NCBI GenBank assembly: GCA_949128115.1
Contig: OX421961.1
Coordinates: 125,677,050 to 125,741,049, forward strand
Length of the DNA stretch: 64,000 nt
Source of the DNA: Anaspis maculata
Lineage: Eukaryota; Arthropoda; Insecta; Coleoptera; Scraptiidae
Direction: 5' to 3'
In this document: positions 24,601 to 36,600 of the stretch, in pieces
How positions within the stretch are numbered: position 1 is the first letter of the stretch
How the letters are laid out: every line of letters begins with the position of its first letter
Made by a program: the position numbers and the translations under genes
Notes under the pieces: model-generated
Databases searched by the model: none
What the model was told of the DNA's origin: nothing
Seen by the model: the letters and a program-made list of their open reading frames with translations, nothing else

Positions 24601-27600
24601 GTTCAAGAGAAGCGATACAGACAAGTGCTAGCGCGCCATTTGTTGATTGATAGCAGTAATCCAGAGCAATAAAAGTTCTGTTGTGTAAAACTAGTGTACA
24701 TGTTGCTTTCGCCTCCCGTCATCAGGCTTCAAGCATCTGAGTTATATGAGGGTCATTCAATGACAGAAGCTGTTTTTATTTTAGGTAAGGACACCCTTGA
24801 ATAAATGTTGAAAGTTTGAAAATCTCATCAAAATTGTGCAGATTTCACACAAATTTCACATGTATCGAGACACTTCTAAGAAAAGCTCTCTTCGAATACC
24901 GTTTATCGATAACAAGCTTTTGAAAATTTCACGCGTAGCAACCTTGATAATTTCAAATGAAGCAGTATATTGTTACGTATTTTGCGTACGGGTTCGAGTA
25001 TAATTGAGACGATCGTTTTAAAACACATCGTTTATTACTGCGTACTACAATAAATAGACGCCAACAATTATCTACTTGGAATTATCGCTGTGATTGTCGC
25101 TCGCCTATCCGCTCGCTGTCTCTTCCAATTCAATACTGCTCGTGGGGCAACGTTTGATGCCTTATATAGGTCTCCCAATAGCGTTCCCGATTTTTCTACC
25201 ATCTTCCAGTAATTTCCATAGTGGCCCGGCATATGCGGTTTCTAGACTACTTCTGAATAATTACACACACCTTTCGCGTGCTTTCCGTGTGCTCTGGAAT
25301 TTGCGCCTCCGCCAAAATGGACAGATGTGCCCTGATCAAACATTGGGTCTCCGTGTATTTCAGTGCCACCTCGCACACTCTAGAAATGTCCAGAGCTCCA
25401 CGCATTTGTACACTGCGGCCGTGGAAGAGCCTAGAAATATCGCGTGTTTCCAGATTGCACGGGCATCGCCGATCGTAATAATATCCAACCCAAATCTAGG
25501 GCACAGTGCTATAAACATTTTCTATAATTTTTGTACAGTTTGACCGATTTTGACCACATTTCGTTCGCATACTCTTTTCAGAAGAAGAGGAAACATTTTC
25601 TGACATAACTTTTGGACGGCGTGACCGATTTTGACCACATTTTTTTACATACTCTTTTTTCGGGAGAAAAGGAAGTACTTTATGAATACCCCAGCTTGGT
25701 GGCTGAAAACTTCTTCTCTGACCCAGTGTTTATCCCCCCCTGGAGATCGCTGCCGCATTGCTTCGGGAGGCGAATAGTCTTTATTCTTTATTGTCTTACT
25801 TGTTATAGGCTCTCATCTTCTTCCTTTCCCGTCATTATAATTCCAAGATGATATCTTTGGACTCTCCGTTCGGTTTAGATAGGAAAAAAAAAACGACTCA
25901 TAAAATTTTGATCAGCGGCTTTATTTTCGAGATATTTAAGCCTGAATGTTTAAACAACATCTCGAAAGCCCACTTTTAAGACCTTCAACAATTTAATTTT
26001 CTGAAAGCTAGGTACTTGCTCCTCGGCTTAAAACCTATTTAAAAAACCTATAAAAAAAACCGTAGAAAACCTATTTAAATTGAGGAACCAACTGATTTGA
26101 AAGTATGTCTCGAAAATAAAGCCTCTAGTACGGTTGCGGCCAAAATAAAGTGGACGACAATGTCAGCGAGTTGGCTTGCTGTCATGCTACGTTCAGGCCA
26201 GAATCCTGAAAAATCTGTCAACTGTCGTCCACTTTAAAAAGTCCGCAACGGTACGCAGTGAGTTTTTAAAAATCTCAAGGACGTCATTTTCTAGTGTTTT
26301 TAGCGCACTTCTCCAAACGGGAAGGCGCTTTTGTCCTTGCTTTATCCGTCCGTCTGTCTGTCCATCCGTCACAGCATCTAGTCCTAGACGGAAAGGTTGT
26401 TGCGAAAAATTTTCACTCCAATGGGTAGGGGTAGCTCATGACCTTATATCCCGAACCAAGTAAAATCTCGACGAAATGATGATAAACAATGCGAACAAGT
26501 ACCCGTTCTTATCATTTTACAATAATACATATGTAGAGTTATGATTAGGATTAGGATTTGAACTTCATTTTAACAAAAATTCCACATCGGTACGAGGCAC
26601 GGGTCAATACCTATGAATTTTTGAAAATGAGCTGAAGCTGCGGCTCGGCCGCAAATGATTATTCGTTGTTTGCTGGCGCTTGGAATCTTTTTCTCTGAAC
26701 GGGACGGAATTTTTGACAAGAAAATTTCAACTCAAATATGAGTAACTCATGGTCTTGGTACACGAACCAAGAAAAAGCTTGCCGAAATAACGACAAACAA
26801 TTACAATAATAACATTGGAGTGTACGGCGGCGTCGCGGATTAATTGCTGAACTTCACATTTGAATGTAAGAAATTAGGACATGCGGAGAAGTACATATTC
26901 TTATGGAAATACATCACCACATGTGCGGGGTTATATTTAGAAAAGAATTTGAACTTTCTTTTGATAAAAACTCCACTTCGATACGACCCCCGGATCATAA
27001 GATAATAATTTTTAAAAACGTGGATGTTTTCTCTATGGCGCATCAATTGCTAGATTATTACCGCCGGAACTGTAATGTTGATTTAAATTTCAGAAATAAG
27101 ATCACTGATTTCTAGGAAACGTTAACTTTTTGCGTATTACATTACAAGGGCTTGAATGTCTTTGATGTTAGCGGGGGGGGGGATATTGAAGCAAGAGCCT
27201 TGGAACTTTTTCGATGGGTAGCTGATGTGCTCGAGGGGTAGCAAATGGAATTTCTTATCAGTGGAACGATTTTCATGGAACTTGCCCTTGTTTCGTTCGA
27301 TCATTCTCATTTTTTAGCCAAATTTCAACATTCTGCCACCATCTTGGCCGCCATATTGAAATCTCTTATTACCGGAAGAATTTTCATGAAACTTCGAACT
27401 TACCCTTGTTTAGTACGATCATTCTGATTTTCAAGCCGAGTTTCATGATTCTGCCGCTAGTTTGGTCGCCATGTTGGATTTTTTTCCAAATAACGATAGA
27501 ACTCTAATCAACATCTTGCGTCCAATAATCCTTCAAAAAGGAAATGCGCTACTGAGCCTCATGCCCATGAGGCAAATTCGCTTGTTTCTATCTGCTGTGA

Positions 27601-30600
27601 CCCTCGACTAAGCCTGTCTGCCGAAAAAAGTGAAAAAAATAGGGCCCAACTGAAATGGCCTTGGCAACAATGTATATTTTGAAATTTAAATTTTCGAAAA
27701 ATTCACTCTATTTTTCCGGAAATCTTCTTTTCTTGTTCAAAAAATACTCTTATTTTCTTAGCAGTTCTCAAATGAGTGCCTGTATTTTTTTTTTTTCGAT
27801 TTACTTCTTTTTTCTTCGGCGTACAGGTTTAGCCGAGGGGCTTGACAGAAAAATCTATCTGTCTCTTTCCTGCCGGTAGTAGTCCGCAGTCTGCCCTTGT
27901 GATGGAAATGACAGCCTTAAATGAGGTAACAGTAGGGGAGAGAAAATGAACGACCTCTTCACTACCTACGCCACAGCACTTTTGACCAAACGCGACATTA
28001 TTATCCAACAATGACCCATTTTAGGAGACCCTAATCGGAATCTAGAAAAATCTTCTCTTGAGTTCGCACGATGAAACCTAAATTACCTCTCTGTAGAAAC
28101 TTGATCCGCGTTGTATCTCTTTGATTAGCATTATCTTGTTTACAGGAGCCGACGTCCACCTCGTTACATCAGAAATCGCATGTCGGGAATGGACCGACGT
28201 TCGGCATTATCCCTCCGTCCCATCAGCCAGAAATGCTACGCGGATCCTTCCTCTCCGCTTCATTTCAATTCGGATTTTGAAGGTACGCATTTTTTTTCAA
28301 ATCAAAAATTAATCGAAGTTTACTTGCATCTTGGGTTTTGTGTAATATAAACGTGTTGCATTCCGTGTTTCATGCAGAAACGGGCGTGAGACGCAGCAAA
28401 CGCCAGCGCAAGGTGCAGTTCGAGAACATGTCGTGGCTGGCCGACGACCAGATGCACAAAATCGGCTACCCGAACCTTAACCCGCCGACCGGCTATTCGG
28501 AAGAGGACAGCATGCAGGGCCCGCCCGAGGTGCTCGCCAGAGAATCGACGGTGGTGCGCGAGTCCAAGTCGCGCCGCGAAGTCAAGAACCCCAAGTATCT
28601 GTACGATTACGAGACGAACGTCGAAGTGTCCTCCAGGAGACGCAGCAGCAGAAGCGGCGAGCTGGCTTTGCTGGTGGGCCACGCCAGCGCCGTGGTGGTC
28701 AAGCGCGAGCTGAGGAGCTCCAAGGAGCACGACAAAGAGAACAGCAGCGGCGGCAGCAAAGCCGCCGGGGCGACCTCTTCCGCGAACAGCCGGACGCACA
28801 GGCCAAGGAGGGCGGTCAGCGGCGGCAGGGTCAGCAGCAGCACGGCCGTCGGTGGTGCAAGAAAGAGCGAAGGCAATGGCGAAGAACCGGAGGAGGAAGA
28901 AGACGACGAGGAGGAGGACGACGATACCGATGAGGAAGACGAGAAAGGCGACGGCATGGAAGCCGAAGACGAGTCATCCAAGGAGACCGTGAAGGAGAAC
29001 GGCGTTGCCAGCGGATCGTCGAACGGCAACGAAGCGAACGCGGCAGACCTGAAGGAGTCGAGCGAGAGCGACGAGGTAATTGTGCAGCCGCGTTCGAGGC
29101 TCCGGAGCAGGCCCAGACCGATGCCGATGTTGAACCAGACGTTCCCGCCTAGAAGCACTAGAAACAGGAAACGCTTAGGTGAGCGATTTGGTTTTTCTTT
29201 TGTTGGTACATTTCTTATGATTAATAGTTCTTTTTTATCATTTTCACTTTTTTTTTCGCCAGCAGATAGCAGTTCAGACTCTGAAAACGATAACGGAACT
29301 AGGTATTCTCTAAGGAATCGCGTCCCAAAGCCTGCTCCTCAACCAAGTAGTAAGTAACTTTATTCTGTTTCAATAAATGGCCATGTTCACAGCGCGAGAG
29401 GTAACGTAAATGCTACCCATACCCTGGCCGAAGTGATGAATAAAATAAAGGGTTTAGACTTAGGCGTCATAGTAAAAGAAAGATAGATTTCAACCTCGGA
29501 ATAAATATGGACGTCCTGAAAATTTGATATTCTGTTCAGAATTGAGTGCTCTACAACATATCCGAAATTGCCAAAAATCGCACCCGGGGGTTTTAAGTTA
29601 TTGGGAGGGGGGGTAAAAAATTGCAACTTAAAATGGAGGGGATGAAACCCGTTAATCCATTGGAAGCAAATACGTTATAATTCGACGCATCATATCCTGT
29701 TGATACCATTTTGGCACAAAAAGTGTCGATCACTGTTGAAGGGGGGTCGTGGGGGGGCGAAGCTCTGCTAGGTGGTCCATTTTGTTTTTCTGGCCATGTA
29801 GAACCGATCACAACAAGTTTGGTATCTTTTCCGACTAAATTCAATCTCCTAAACTCGAATCCGATGTGTTAATTTATATGAAAACAAGTTTGAACAAGTT
29901 AACTTGGAAAAACTTGTTTTTTCTTCAACAATTTTGACGATTTTTTTTTTCACTGTTGGAGGTGTTCATCTTTGAAAAATTTTCAGGGGCCATTGAATTG
30001 AAGTGTATTCTTCACGAAAATCATCTACTCCATGTTTAATTTTGTTTCTCCAGTTTAAAAAATCGATTTGAACCTGAGCTGACCCGGCGCGGCTTCTACT
30101 AATGACCGGAACACTACAACATACACCTTGAAATGACAGTAGCTCAAACTATTGGAAAACTAATAACTTATCGTTGAAAATTCGAGGATTTGTGCAGAAC
30201 TGAATACACTATAACATAAACAAAATCGCCATGAATCGCACTGTAGGATTTTGAGTTATTCGAGGAGGAGGATAACATTTTGTCAAGATTCGTACTCTAT
30301 GAACTGTTACCTCTCCCCTCAAATAACTCAAAACCCTGCAGTGCGATTCATGGCGGTTTTGTTTATGTTATAAGGAACTCAATTCTGCACAGATCATCGA
30401 ATTTTCAAAGATAAGTTGTTTGTTTTTCAATAGTTTGAGCTATTTTCATTTAAAGGTGCATGCTGTAGTGCTCTGGTCAGTAGTAACCGACACGCCGGGC
30501 TGGCTCAGGTTCAAATCGATTTTTTAAACTCGAGAAACAAAATTAAACATCGACTGGATGATTTTTGTGAAGAATACACTCCAATCTAATGACCTCTGAA

Positions 30601-33600
30601 AATTATTCAATCTCTAACAGTAAAAAAAAATCGTCAAAATTGTCAAAGAAAAAACAAGTTTTTTCAAGTTAACTAGTTCAAACTTGTTTTCATCCAAATT
30701 TACACATCGGATTCGAGTTCAGGAGATTGAATTTAGTCGGAAAAGATATCAAACTTGTCGTGATCGGTTCTACATGGCCAGAAAAACAAAATGGACCACC
30801 TAGCAAAGCTTCGCTCCCCCTGCCCCACGACCCCCCTTCAACAGTGATCGACACTTTTTGTGCCAAAATGGTATCAACGGGATATGATGTGTCGAATTAT
30901 AACGTATTTGCTTCCAATGGATTGACGTGTTTCATCCCCTCTATTTCAACTTGTATTTTTTTACCCCCCCCCCCTCCAAAAACTCAAAACCCCCAGGTAC
31001 GATTTTTGGCGATTTTGGATATGTAGTAGAGCATTCAATTCTGAACAGAATATCAAATTTTCAGGACGTCCATATTTTTTCCGAGGTTCGGCCGATTTTT
31101 TTACTATTTTTCCTGTACTATCAGGGAACATTCTTAGGTGGAATTTGGGCCACTTTGTTTTTCACGGCGCAAGGAGGAGGCAGTCCCAGGGTCCTAAGGA
31201 ATAATTTGAGTCAAATTTGATGTATAGGTCGGGGGCTAAGCGTCCACTGTAAACGTTCAATCATTTTTAATCCATATATCCTTCTGTGAGATGGCGGATC
31301 CTTTCCTGAAAGTAAACGTGGCCAATGAAATATTTCGGTCTTGAAAGTTCCAACGTACGTCACCTGATGTTCTGAAATGTCACTTGGTCACTCGAGTGCA
31401 TAGAGTTTGTTGATCATGTTTTTAATGTTTTGGGAGTGTTCGTTTGCAACTGTAACTGAAGAGTTGGAAGTGTTGAAATAGATGGTATAATTGAATAATT
31501 GAAAGAAGCATTTACTTTTTCTTCACTTTTTACTAGGCAGTTCTAAGCAGTTTTTTATTAGCAACTCCTATAGTAGGTTCACTTGTACACATGTGTACTG
31601 TGACTCTAGTTGGCTGGGCAAACTTTATACTTTAGCATTGTAGGCTTGCCGCCTTTTTATCTGGTGTGAAACTGACTTCTCTAGAAGTGAAGTTATATTT
31701 CTTATCAAATTGATATTAAAATCTTGGAAAACTGACCTAGTCATACGGGGAAATGCGACTAGAGGGGCGCAGAGCTGTATTACCGTCATTTAGACACCAG
31801 AACCCTACGGGGTCCCGCCTTTGGAGGCGCGCATGTCAAATATCGAATATTCTGCTTTTTTGTTCTCACATGCTTTAAACGGAATTTCTGTAAATGTTTG
31901 GCTTAATGGTCAGCTGAATAAACACGCAACGAAAGCCAAATGTTAGGAGAGTCGAAATGTAAAATTTTTTAGTAGACGTCTTCACTTCTTTGGAGAAAAT
32001 AAAACGGTTCTATCGTGAATTTCAATTACGATCGGTTTAAGGTGGTTGAGATAAAAATACAGGGCTTGAACAAGGCATTCATTACAGGAAAACAATAATT
32101 GTAACAATACCATTGATAACTGAGAGTGACTCATACTTTCCATCCTAGTTCCACGTTCTTCGCCGCAACGCTTCAAGTGTTTACTTACTCACTCACACCC
32201 ACTGTGCATCTGAATGACTCACTCTCAATTATTTCGATCCAATAGGTCGCGGGAACATAACTGTCACCTTGGCACCCGCTATGGCCAACGCATTGCGAAT
32301 TTCCACGCTTCTCAGCCCGATCACTAGATAGAGAAAGTAGACACATACGCCAATCACGGCCCAGTTGGATCTACTTTCTTTGTCTAGTGATATACCCATA
32401 GCCGCTCCTGCCGGCACAACGAAGCGCCTCTTGCCGGCTTCTTGCCCGCGCTAGCGCCTGGTGGGGTGCCAAAGTACCGCTGTAGAGATTCGCTTGTTTT
32501 TGGCATTACTAAGTTCAATCTTGAGTTTAGCACAATAATTTTTATGATAGAGCGAGAATTGTTCAATAAATTATCTATATATTTATTACAACTTTACAAC
32601 TGCAGAAAATTGTATTACCAAGTAGGTACTAGTGAAAATAACATCATACCATATACCCATCTTTAGCACGCCATTTTTGTTCCTGCGATCTATAGGTCGC
32701 GAGAACATAACCGTCACCCTGGCACCCGCTATGGCAACGTTGCAGGCACGCCGGCACAACGAAGCGCCTCTTGCCAGCTTCTTGCCCGCGTTTGCGCATT
32801 GGGGGGTGCCAAGGTAGCGCAGTAGAGATTCGCTCGTTTTTACCCATTACTCAGCCAAATCTTGAGTTCAGCGCATTAAATTTTTTAATATAGCGACAAT
32901 TCTTCGATAATTAATCCTTGTATTTATTACAACCAAAGAAAATTATATTACCAAGTACTAGTGAAGATAACATCATACCATATACCCATCTTTAGGCAGC
33001 CATTTTTGTTCCCGCAACCTATAGTACAGGTACTTTAACAAAAATATGGTCAATGATACAGGTACCTATTGTTACGTATTTCGCGTATGGGTTCCAATAT
33101 AATTGAGACGATCGTTTTAAATCACAAACTGTTCATTACTGCGTACTACAATATTACACGCCAACAATTATCTACTTGAATTATCGCTGTGATTATCGCT
33201 CGCTTATCCGCTCGCTGTCTCTTCCAATTCTATACTGACTCGTGGGGCAATGATTGATGCCTTATATAGATCTCCGAATAGCGTTTCCGAACTTTCTTTC
33301 ATCTTCCAGCAATTTCCATATCTTCCATAGAGGCATATGCGGTTTCTACAAGACTTCTGATTGATCACACCTTTCGCGTGCTTTCCGTGTGTTCTGGAAT
33401 CTGCGCCTCCGCCAAAATGGACAGATGTGCCTCGATCGAACGTTGAAGTTCCCAATGCTAAGCTATCGCGTATACTTCTGGAATGCACCAGATCGCTCCG
33501 CACTTCTACACTGCGATCTAATGGATGGAAGAATCCAGAAACATCCCGTGTTTACCAGTAGGTATGCACGGAATAGCCGCTCGTAACACTATCTTGCATC

Positions 33601-36600
33601 TAGTACTAGGTCCTACATAATTTAAACAGATGAACGCTGTCACTGTTATGTTGAAGACAGCATTTGGTCATTGCCAAACACAGATGTTAGTCCCAAGATT
33701 TGAGGCAAGCGACTAGCAAGTTAATGCAAGGTTGATCCCTGTACTTTCATCTCAACCACCTTACACCGATTGTAATGGGGCCTTGCAATGGGGAACTATA
33801 GTGGCAAACGCCCGAAGTAATGGCGCTCGTGTTCCATGCACCCTAGCTATCATAACTGTCATTTTAAGCGTACATAACCTCAACTTTGGAAGTGTAATTT
33901 CATTTTCATTTGTCAGCACTCAGCATATAACCAGCGGTTTGCGTCACTTCGTGAGTTAAAAAGCAGAGAAAAGTCGAAAAGTTGACAAGCGAAAAATAGC
34001 GGTGAAAAAAAAATAGTGTCGTGTTATGTCCAGGCTGCACCTTTGCACCAGCTCTTTTTTTCCTCTCAGTGGGGCACCTCTCCGCCTCGACTCTTCTTTG
34101 AGCATTAGCACTTTTCCCCTTTCCGTACATTTCTTTGAGGGAGGTTATGTACGATAACTGTCAAGAGTGTCAATATGGGTGCATGGAACACGTCGCCCTC
34201 TACAATCCGTTTTGCCTATAGTTCCCCATTGAAAAACTCAACGTGAGGTCGTCACTACTGTAGGGGGCGCCTACTTTGATGAAGCGACCGTAACGACGGG
34301 AAAAACAGGGGAGTTTGAGCAGTTTGATCAGTAACTGACAGTGACTGGAGACGTCAAGCAAGAAACAGAGGTTATCCAAATTTCAAATCAAGACATAAAA
34401 TGACGGACGTCGGTCGCTGAAGCGTCAACGCCGTCAAAATTGTCAAATTTGCCCCTAACGGTTGTGGCGCCCTCGGTGTGTGAAAGTGGCAGTGCAAGGC
34501 CCCATTGAAATCACAATAAAACCGTTTTATTTTCCCCAAAGAAGTGAAGTCGTCTATTTAAATTCTTACATTTCGACTCTCCTAACACTTGGTTTCCGTT
34601 GCGTGTTTATTCAGCTGACCATTAATTAAGCCAACCATTTACAGAAATTCTGTTTTGAACATGTGAGAACAAAAAAGCAAAATATTCGAGATTTGAAATG
34701 CGCACCTCCACCTTTTACATCATCCAATATCTAAAATTTTGAAACTTCGGCCATGCACCAACACGGTTTTTGTAGCCTATGCACACAGATTACAATCACT
34801 ACCAAGTGTGTAGAAATTGCCTTAGAAGGATTCGCGAGAGGTTTTTAAATTGTTAATTTATTGTGAATTTGGAAAAAAAATTACAAGTAGACCTTCTAGG
34901 CCAGGCGGTAGGTCATTCTGGATAGAAAAAATTCCGACCAAAGCTTTAATGGTGTCAAACTCTTCGTAAGGTCAGTAGGTATCTACCACTGAGTTTCCGC
35001 CCAAAAACGAGTTGTGCTGATTCCTCCACATCTGCCCAAAGGTAAAGGATGTCTTGAAGGTGCAAAAAGACCTGTTAAACCCCCGTACTTTTTAATTTTA
35101 TTTGCCTCAATGCAAACGTACAATTCTAACGCAAACATTGGAAGCATTTGTCATCATCTCTGTGCCAGTCTTACTGTTGAAAAAAAAGATTTCTTTGTGC
35201 GGGTCAGATAAATCACATTCGATTGTTTTTCCACACAAGAAAACGATGGAGCAACATGTATTTTGGATGTTTTCTAATAACTTGTACTTACTGAACCCAT
35301 TCATGGCGTTAAAATTTCAATAACAGCATTTTTGGAGATGTTGCCCGCTAAGAAGTGAATAATTTTTACCCGCCTGTTCAGCAGCAGTTTTTTCAATTTT
35401 ACCAAACACCTTTCTCGAAAATTTTACAGGGAATGACAAGCTGGAACTGTTTTCTGATGATATTATATCTGGCTTAACCGCGGCACGCTTTTTAAAGTGT
35501 AGGAAACTGATTTCTTTTTGAGCGGTTCTATTTCACCCGCGTGCGGCCGTGCCTACTTGACATAGACCGGACTGATTACACAAGCTTGGAAATGTACTCT
35601 TTTCCAGCTTTAAAACACGACTATTAATGATAAAATAATATATAATTTCTTCATAAATCAATGTACAAAGTCTTAATAATAATGGTCGCGTTTTAAAGCT
35701 GGAAAAGAGTACATTTCCAAGCTCGTGTAATCAGTCCGGTCTATGTCAAGTAGGCACGGCCGCACGCGGGTGAAACATAACCTCTCGGAAAGAAATCAGT
35801 TTTTTAGACTTTCAAGTGCGTGCCGCGGTTGAGCCAGGCATGATATTGTTAGAGAAGAGTTTGGGCTTTTCATTCCTTATGAAATTTTCGCAAACGGTGT
35901 TTAATAAAATTGGAAAACTTGCTGCTGAACAGGCGGGTAAAAATTATTCACTTTTTTGCTGGCAACATCTTCAAAAATGCTGTTATTGAAATTTTAATGC
36001 CATAAATGTGTTCAATGGATACGAGTTATTGGAAAACATACAAAATACATGTTGCTCCATCGTTTTCTTGTGTGAAAAAAACGATTAAATGTCATTTATC
36101 TGACCCGCACCAAGAAATCTTTTTTTCAACAGTAAGACTGGCACAGAGATGATGACAGATGCTTCCAATGTTTGCGTAAGAGTTGTGTGTTTGCATTTAG
36201 GCAAATATAGCGAAAAAGTACGGAGGTTTAACAGGTCTTTTTGCACTTTTGAGGCATCCTTTACCTTTGCGCAGATGTGGAGGAATCAGCACAACTCGTT
36301 TTTGGGCGGAAACTCAGTGGTAGATAACTACTGACCTTACGAAGAGTTTGACACCATAAAAGCTTTGGTCGGAGTTTTTTCCAGATTGTAGCGATTTTAC
36401 CGACATACCGCCTGGCCTATTCCTTTAATTCACTATATTTTCACAGTGGAATGTGCGAATCAAGTGAATCTAGTCCCAAAATGCAGAAGAAAGCTGAGTC
36501 TTCTAGAATCCATCATCAACGTCGTTCTTGTAGGAACCAAAAAAAAAACTCGAAATACGACACTTTTTTTTGTGTCATCACTTGACAATTGACAATTGAT

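Larger units (their letters stand above)
22155..28145 (+). other. ATAD2 intron 3, about 6.0 kb, repeat-rich
   Basis: Contents: a foldback palindrome (22705-23152), a solo LTR (24971-25480), a short tandem duplication of a GACCGATTTTGACCACATTT motif (25540-25650), a 127-bp MITE (26128-26254) and a HINE-like element (26302-27587). The flanking exons join in phase without any additional exon. Confidence 0.85.
31815..34712. mobile_element. Nested element with inverted arms of about 200 bp
   Basis: The left arm (about 31815-32020) and right arm (about 34505-34712) are inverted copies, for example TTCACTTCTTTGG against CCAAAGAAGTGAA, and CAGCTGAATAAACACGCAACG against CGTTGCGTGTTTATTCAGCTG. Inside are a second inverted pair (AAGGTGGTTGAGAT near 32039 against ATCTCAACCACCTT near 33752), a duplicated GC-rich segment (32402-32510 and 32751-32850), the solo LTR and the element at 33771-34518. 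No transposase is recognised. It reads as serial nesting. Confidence 0.7.

Noticed and set aside
25094..25543. 149-codon plus frame near 25.1 kb
   Set aside because: It lies almost entirely inside a solo LTR that has matching target duplications; the homologous LTR at 33070 does not keep the frame.
28121..28312. 63-codon plus frame over ATAD2 exon 4 (GADVHLVTSEIA...)
   Set aside because: Its phase fits neither neighbouring exon. The frame starting SRRPPRYIRN joins both sides exactly.
28320..29158. Minus-strand frames of 159 and 183 codons
   Set aside because: They are antisense to the acidic, Ser-rich ATAD2 exon 5. Their Ser/Leu/Ala-rich composition mirrors Glu/Asp/Arg codons and does not indicate a gene.
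29593..31220. Similar peptides (MNLVGKD...) on both strands as a duplicated gene
   Set aside because: They arise because the two arms of a palindrome are inverted copies. There is no coding bias and no family match.
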